From NCBI RefSeq assembly GCF_025145645.1, contig NZ_CP102252.1, forward strand, positions 3,720,001 to 3,784,000: a DNA stretch of 64,000 nucleotides, given 5' to 3'. This document shows, piece after piece, positions 61,485 to 64,000 of this stretch (position 1 is its first letter; every line of letters begins with the position of its first letter). This DNA is from Alistipes senegalensis JC50. Lineage in GTDB: Bacteria; Bacteroidota; Bacteroidia; Bacteroidales; Rikenellaceae. The notes below the pieces were generated by a model, which saw nothing but the letters and a program-made list of their open reading frames with translations, did not search any database and had not been told where the DNA came from. Position numbers and translations under genes: made by a program.

Positions 61485-63950
61485 TCAGGCCCGAACCTGA
61501 GCGCCGCAACGCTGTTCGAACTGGCGGGTGAGATTCGACATCACGCGCTCGATAGTCTTGTCGTCGAGCGTGCGGGTCTTGTCTTCGAGAATGAAGCTCA
61601 GAGCATAGGATTTCTTGCCCTCGGGAAGTTTGTCGCCCTCGTAAACGTCGAACAGCGAAACGCTCTTCAGCAATTTGCGCTCGGCGGCGAAGGCCGCGTC
61701 GCGCAGCGCCGCAAAGGTCACCTGTTTGTCCACCAGCAGGGCCAGGTCGCGTTTCACTTCGGGGAACTTCGAAAGCTCCTCGGCTGCGATCTTCTGCTTC
61801 TTCGTGGATTTCACGAGGGCGTCGAAATTCATCTCCAGGTAGTAGACCTCCTGCTTGACATCGGTCAGACGGCGGATTTTCGCAGCGACGGAGCCGATTT
61901 GCAGCAGCTCCTTGCCGTTGAGCGACATCGAAAGTCCTTCGCTGAAAAGATCGCTTTCGAGCGGCTCGGTTTTCAGGGCGTAGATGTCGATGCCGAAGCG
62001 GCGCAGGAGCTTTTCGGCGACGGCCCGCAGGGTGAAGAACGACGCCTTTTCGGGCTTCGCGTTCCACGACTGGGGGGTCGAAACTCCCGTGACGGCGATG
62101 GCGAGCCGATACTCCTCGGAGTAGGCCGCAAGGCGGTTCTCCTCCGAACGCTTCGCCTCGTCGTAGAAATAGCAGTTGCCGAACTCATAGAGGCACAAAT
62201 CGCCGTTGCGGCGGTTGGCATTCAGCGCGACGGCCTCCAGCATGTTGAACAGCAGGGTCTGGCGCATGACGTTCAGATCGGCGCTCAGCGGATTGAGGAT
62301 GCGCACACAACGATCGGCGGGGCAGGAGGTCAGCCCCTCGTAATACGAGGCCTTCGTCAGCGAGTTGGACATGATCTCGGTAAACCCGTTGGCCGTCAGA
62401 AAATCGGCGGCGAGGTTCATCAGCTTGCTGCGGTCGGGTTTCGGCGCGTAGGAGAGCGTCGAACGGACCTGCCGGGGAACCTCGACGTTGTTGTAGCCAT
62501 AGATGCGGAGGATGTCCTCGATCAGGTCTGCCTCGCGCTGCACATCCACCCGGTAGGGCGGAACGGCGACCGTGAGCACGCCCTCTTTCTCTGCGAGGAC
62601 CTTCACCTCCAGCGCCGCGATGATCGTGCGGACGGTTTCTTCGGGAATCTCCTTGCCGATCAGCGCATTGACGCGCGCCAGCGAGATGTCGAAGACGAAA
62701 TCGGCGATCGGCGCAGGGTAGATGTCCGTGATGTCGCTCGAAATCGTTCCTCCGGCCAGCTCCTTCATCAGCAGGGCGGCGCGCTTGGCGGCGTAGACCT
62801 GCATGTTGGGATCGACGCCGCGTTCGAAGCGGAACGAAGAGTCGGTGTTCAGGCCGAAGCGCTTGGCCGTCTTGCGCACCCACACGGGGTTGAAATAGGC
62901 GCTCTCGATAAACACGTCGGTCGTGGTGTCGCTCACGCCCGAATCCAGTCCGCCGAAGACGCCGGCGATGCACATCGGACGTTCGGCGGAGCAGATCATC
63001 AGGTCCTTGTCCGTCAACTTGCGCTCCACGCCGTCCAGCGTCACGAACGGCGTACCCTCGGCGCAGGTGCGGACCACGACTTCGCGGCCTTCGATCTTCG
63101 CGGCGTCGAAAGCGTGCAGGGGCTGGCCCAGTTCGAACAGCACGAAATTGGTGATGTCCACGAGGTTGTTCTTGGGGTTGATGCCCGCGACGCGCAGACA
63201 GTTCTGCATCCAGTCGGGCGAGGGGCCGATCTTGCACCCCGTGACCGTGACGCCCGTATAGCGGGGTGCGGCCTCGGCGTTTTCGACGCGGATTTTCACA
63301 TTCAGATCGTGGTTGTCGGGGGCGAAAGCCGAAACGTCGGGCAGCTTCACCGAAACGCGCTCGCCGCGGCTTTGCAGGTAGGCCGCCAGATCGCGGGCCA
63401 CACCGATGTGCGACGCGGCATCCACGCGGTTGGGCGTAAGGCCGATTTCGATCAGGTAGTCGTCCTCGATATGCAGGTACTCCTTGGCCGTCATGCCCAC
63501 GGGAGCGTCGGCCGGAAGCTCCATGATGCCATCGTGCGAGGCTCCGATACCCAGTTCGTCTTCGGCGCAAAGCATGCCCAGCGACTCCACGCCGCGGATT
63601 TTCGAACGCTTGATCTTGAACTCCTCGTCGCCGCCGTCGGGGTAGAGCACCGCGCCGACCGTCGCGCAAAGGACTTTCAGACCCGCGCGGCAGTTGGGGG
63701 CACCGCAGACGATCTGCAACGGTTCGGCGGCGCCGACATCGACCGTGGTCAGGTGCAGGTGGTCCGAATCGGGATGGTCCGTGCAGGTCACGACCTCGCC
63801 GACGACGACGCCTGCAAGGCCGCCTTTCACGGTCTCGATCTTCTCGAAGCCCTCGACCTCGAGGCCGATGTCGGTCAGTATTTCGGCCACTTTTTCGGCC
63901 GGGAGATCGGTGTCGATATAACGTTTGAGCCAGTTATACGAAATATTCAT
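61485..63950 (-). CDS. pheT: Phenylalanine-tRNA ligase beta subunit
   Basis: 821 residues, full length. Domains run: EMAP-II-like tRNA binding (residues about 40-150, with GVVVGEVVTCTDHPDSDHLH), B3/B4 editing, B5 domain, catalytic-like core and the ferredoxin-fold anticodon-binding domain at the C-terminus. It partners with the alpha subunit, whose gene is not in this window. The start is at 63950 with a TACTTTTG -7 box 32 bp upstream. Confidence 0.97.
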   Translation of the reverse strand: MNISYNWLKRYIDTDLPAEKVAEILTDIGLEVEGFEKIETVKGGLAGVVVGEVVTCTDHPDSDHLHLTTVDVGAAEPLQIVCGAPNCRAGLKVLCATVGAVLYPDGGDEEFKIKRSKIRGVESLGMLCAEDELGIGASHDGIMELPADAPVGMTAKEYLHIEDDYLIEIGLTPNRVDAASHIGVARDLAAYLQSRGERVSVKLPDVSAFAPDNHDLNVKIRVENAEAAPRYTGVTVTGCKIGPSPDWMQNCLRVAGINPKNNLVDITNFVLFELGQPLHAFDAAKIEGREVVVRTCAEGTPFVTLDGVERKLTDKDLMICSAERPMCIAGVFGGLDSGVSDTTTDVFIESAYFNPVWVRKTAKRFGLNTDSSFRFERGVDPNMQVYAAKRAALLMKELAGGTISSDITDIYPAPIADFVFDISLARVNALIGKEIPEETVRTIIAALEVKVLAEKEGVLTVAVPPYRVDVQREADLIEDILRIYGYNNVEVPRQVRSTLSYAPKPDRSKLMNLAADFLTANGFTEIMSNSLTKASYYEGLTSCPADRCVRILNPLSADLNVMRQTLLFNMLEAVALNANRRNGDLCLYEFGNCYFYDEAKRSEENRLAAYSEEYRLAIAVTGVSTPQSWNAKPEKASFFTLRAVAEKLLRRFGIDIYALKTEPLESDLFSEGLSMSLNGKELLQIGSVAAKIRRLTDVKQEVYYLEMNFDALVKSTKKQKIAAEELSKFPEVKRDLALLVDKQVTFAALRDAAFAAERKLLKSVSLFDVYEGDKLPEGKKSYALSFILEDKTRTLDDKTIERVMSNLTRQFEQRCGAQVRA

Positions 63951-63982
63951 ATCGTTGAGTTTTGAATTTGCGGATAATTATG

Positions 63983-63990
63983 CAAAAGTA
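63983..63990 (-). promoter_or_regulatory. -7 promoter box of pheT
   Basis: TACTTTTG on the minus strand, 32 bp upstream of the ATG at 63950. Confidence 0.5.
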
Positions 63991-64000
63991 TAAATTTTTC

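Noticed and set aside
61377..63965. 862-residue plus-strand open frame opposite pheT
   Set aside because: Same explanation: antisense to a fully conserved pheT, and it begins inside the AT-rich gap with no promoter.

Overview
The window is chromosomal DNA from a high-GC member of the Bacteroidales, most likely an Alistipes-like (Rikenellaceae) organism. The reasons are: promoters of the Bacteroidetes type (TTTG about 20 bp upstream of TAnnTTTG) in front of many genes; weak or absent Shine-Dalgarno sequences; lineage-typical families (PorV/PorQ, DUF4491, DUF4890, DUF3276/PUR, OMP_b-brl_3 receptor, LytS/LytTR pair); and a coding GC near 60 percent. No rRNA, tRNA, CRISPR array, insertion sequence or prophage was found. 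Genus assignment is an inference.

Layout. 1-4280: an envelope operon (YtfJ-like, Omp85-like barrel, cut-off phosphoethanolamine transferase), DoxX protein, low-molecular-weight phosphatase and a PorV/PorQ protein. 4471-8524: fabG, glyA, DUF2461 and an alpha/beta hydrolase. 8601-14569: glmS, then the operon glmM-NlpE-like lipoprotein-M20 dipeptidase-suhB. 14685-21028: a long plus-strand run of uridine phosphorylase, dnaN, a DnaQ-like exonuclease, a LysM protein, rex, a kinase-less RibF and a thioesterase. 21147-29533: htpG, nitroreductase, aldose epimerase, trxA, dnaE, DUF2007. 29633-32580: a TonB-domain protein, aroE, DUF368 (PopT family) and DUF3276. 32686-39381: S41 protease, hisS, ettA, a frameshifted glycosyltransferase and rubrerythrin. 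39493-45877: CapA, EamA transporter, DUF4491, DcaP-like porin, metallophosphoesterase and a RibD-like protein with its domains in reverse order. 45988-50839: a TolC-HlyD-permease-permease exporter. 50989-56890: a large OMP_b-brl_3 receptor, DUF4890 protein and a LytTR/LytS two-component system. 56901-63950: gamma-carbonic anhydrase, MazG, GH20 hexosaminidase, a low-GC orphan lipoprotein and pheT.

Most genes are housekeeping or envelope genes. The unusual content lies between and within them. (i) A hairpin repeat present three times, always ending in a complete TTTG-like/N20/TAnnTTTG promoter, upstream of fabG (two tandem copies) and the DUF368 gene. (ii) A second element present five times, with a hairpin of varying sequence, an invariant TTTAGGGGCG-like box and a distal TTCTGCGC-like box, mostly at gene 3' ends. 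(iii) A run of nine G that breaks a glycosyltransferase frame, with one added G restoring a 396-residue protein; this looks like a phase-variation switch in the OFF state. (iv) Two atypical riboflavin/FAD genes. (v) An array of 10-bp repeats in front of an exporter operon that has no ATPase gene.
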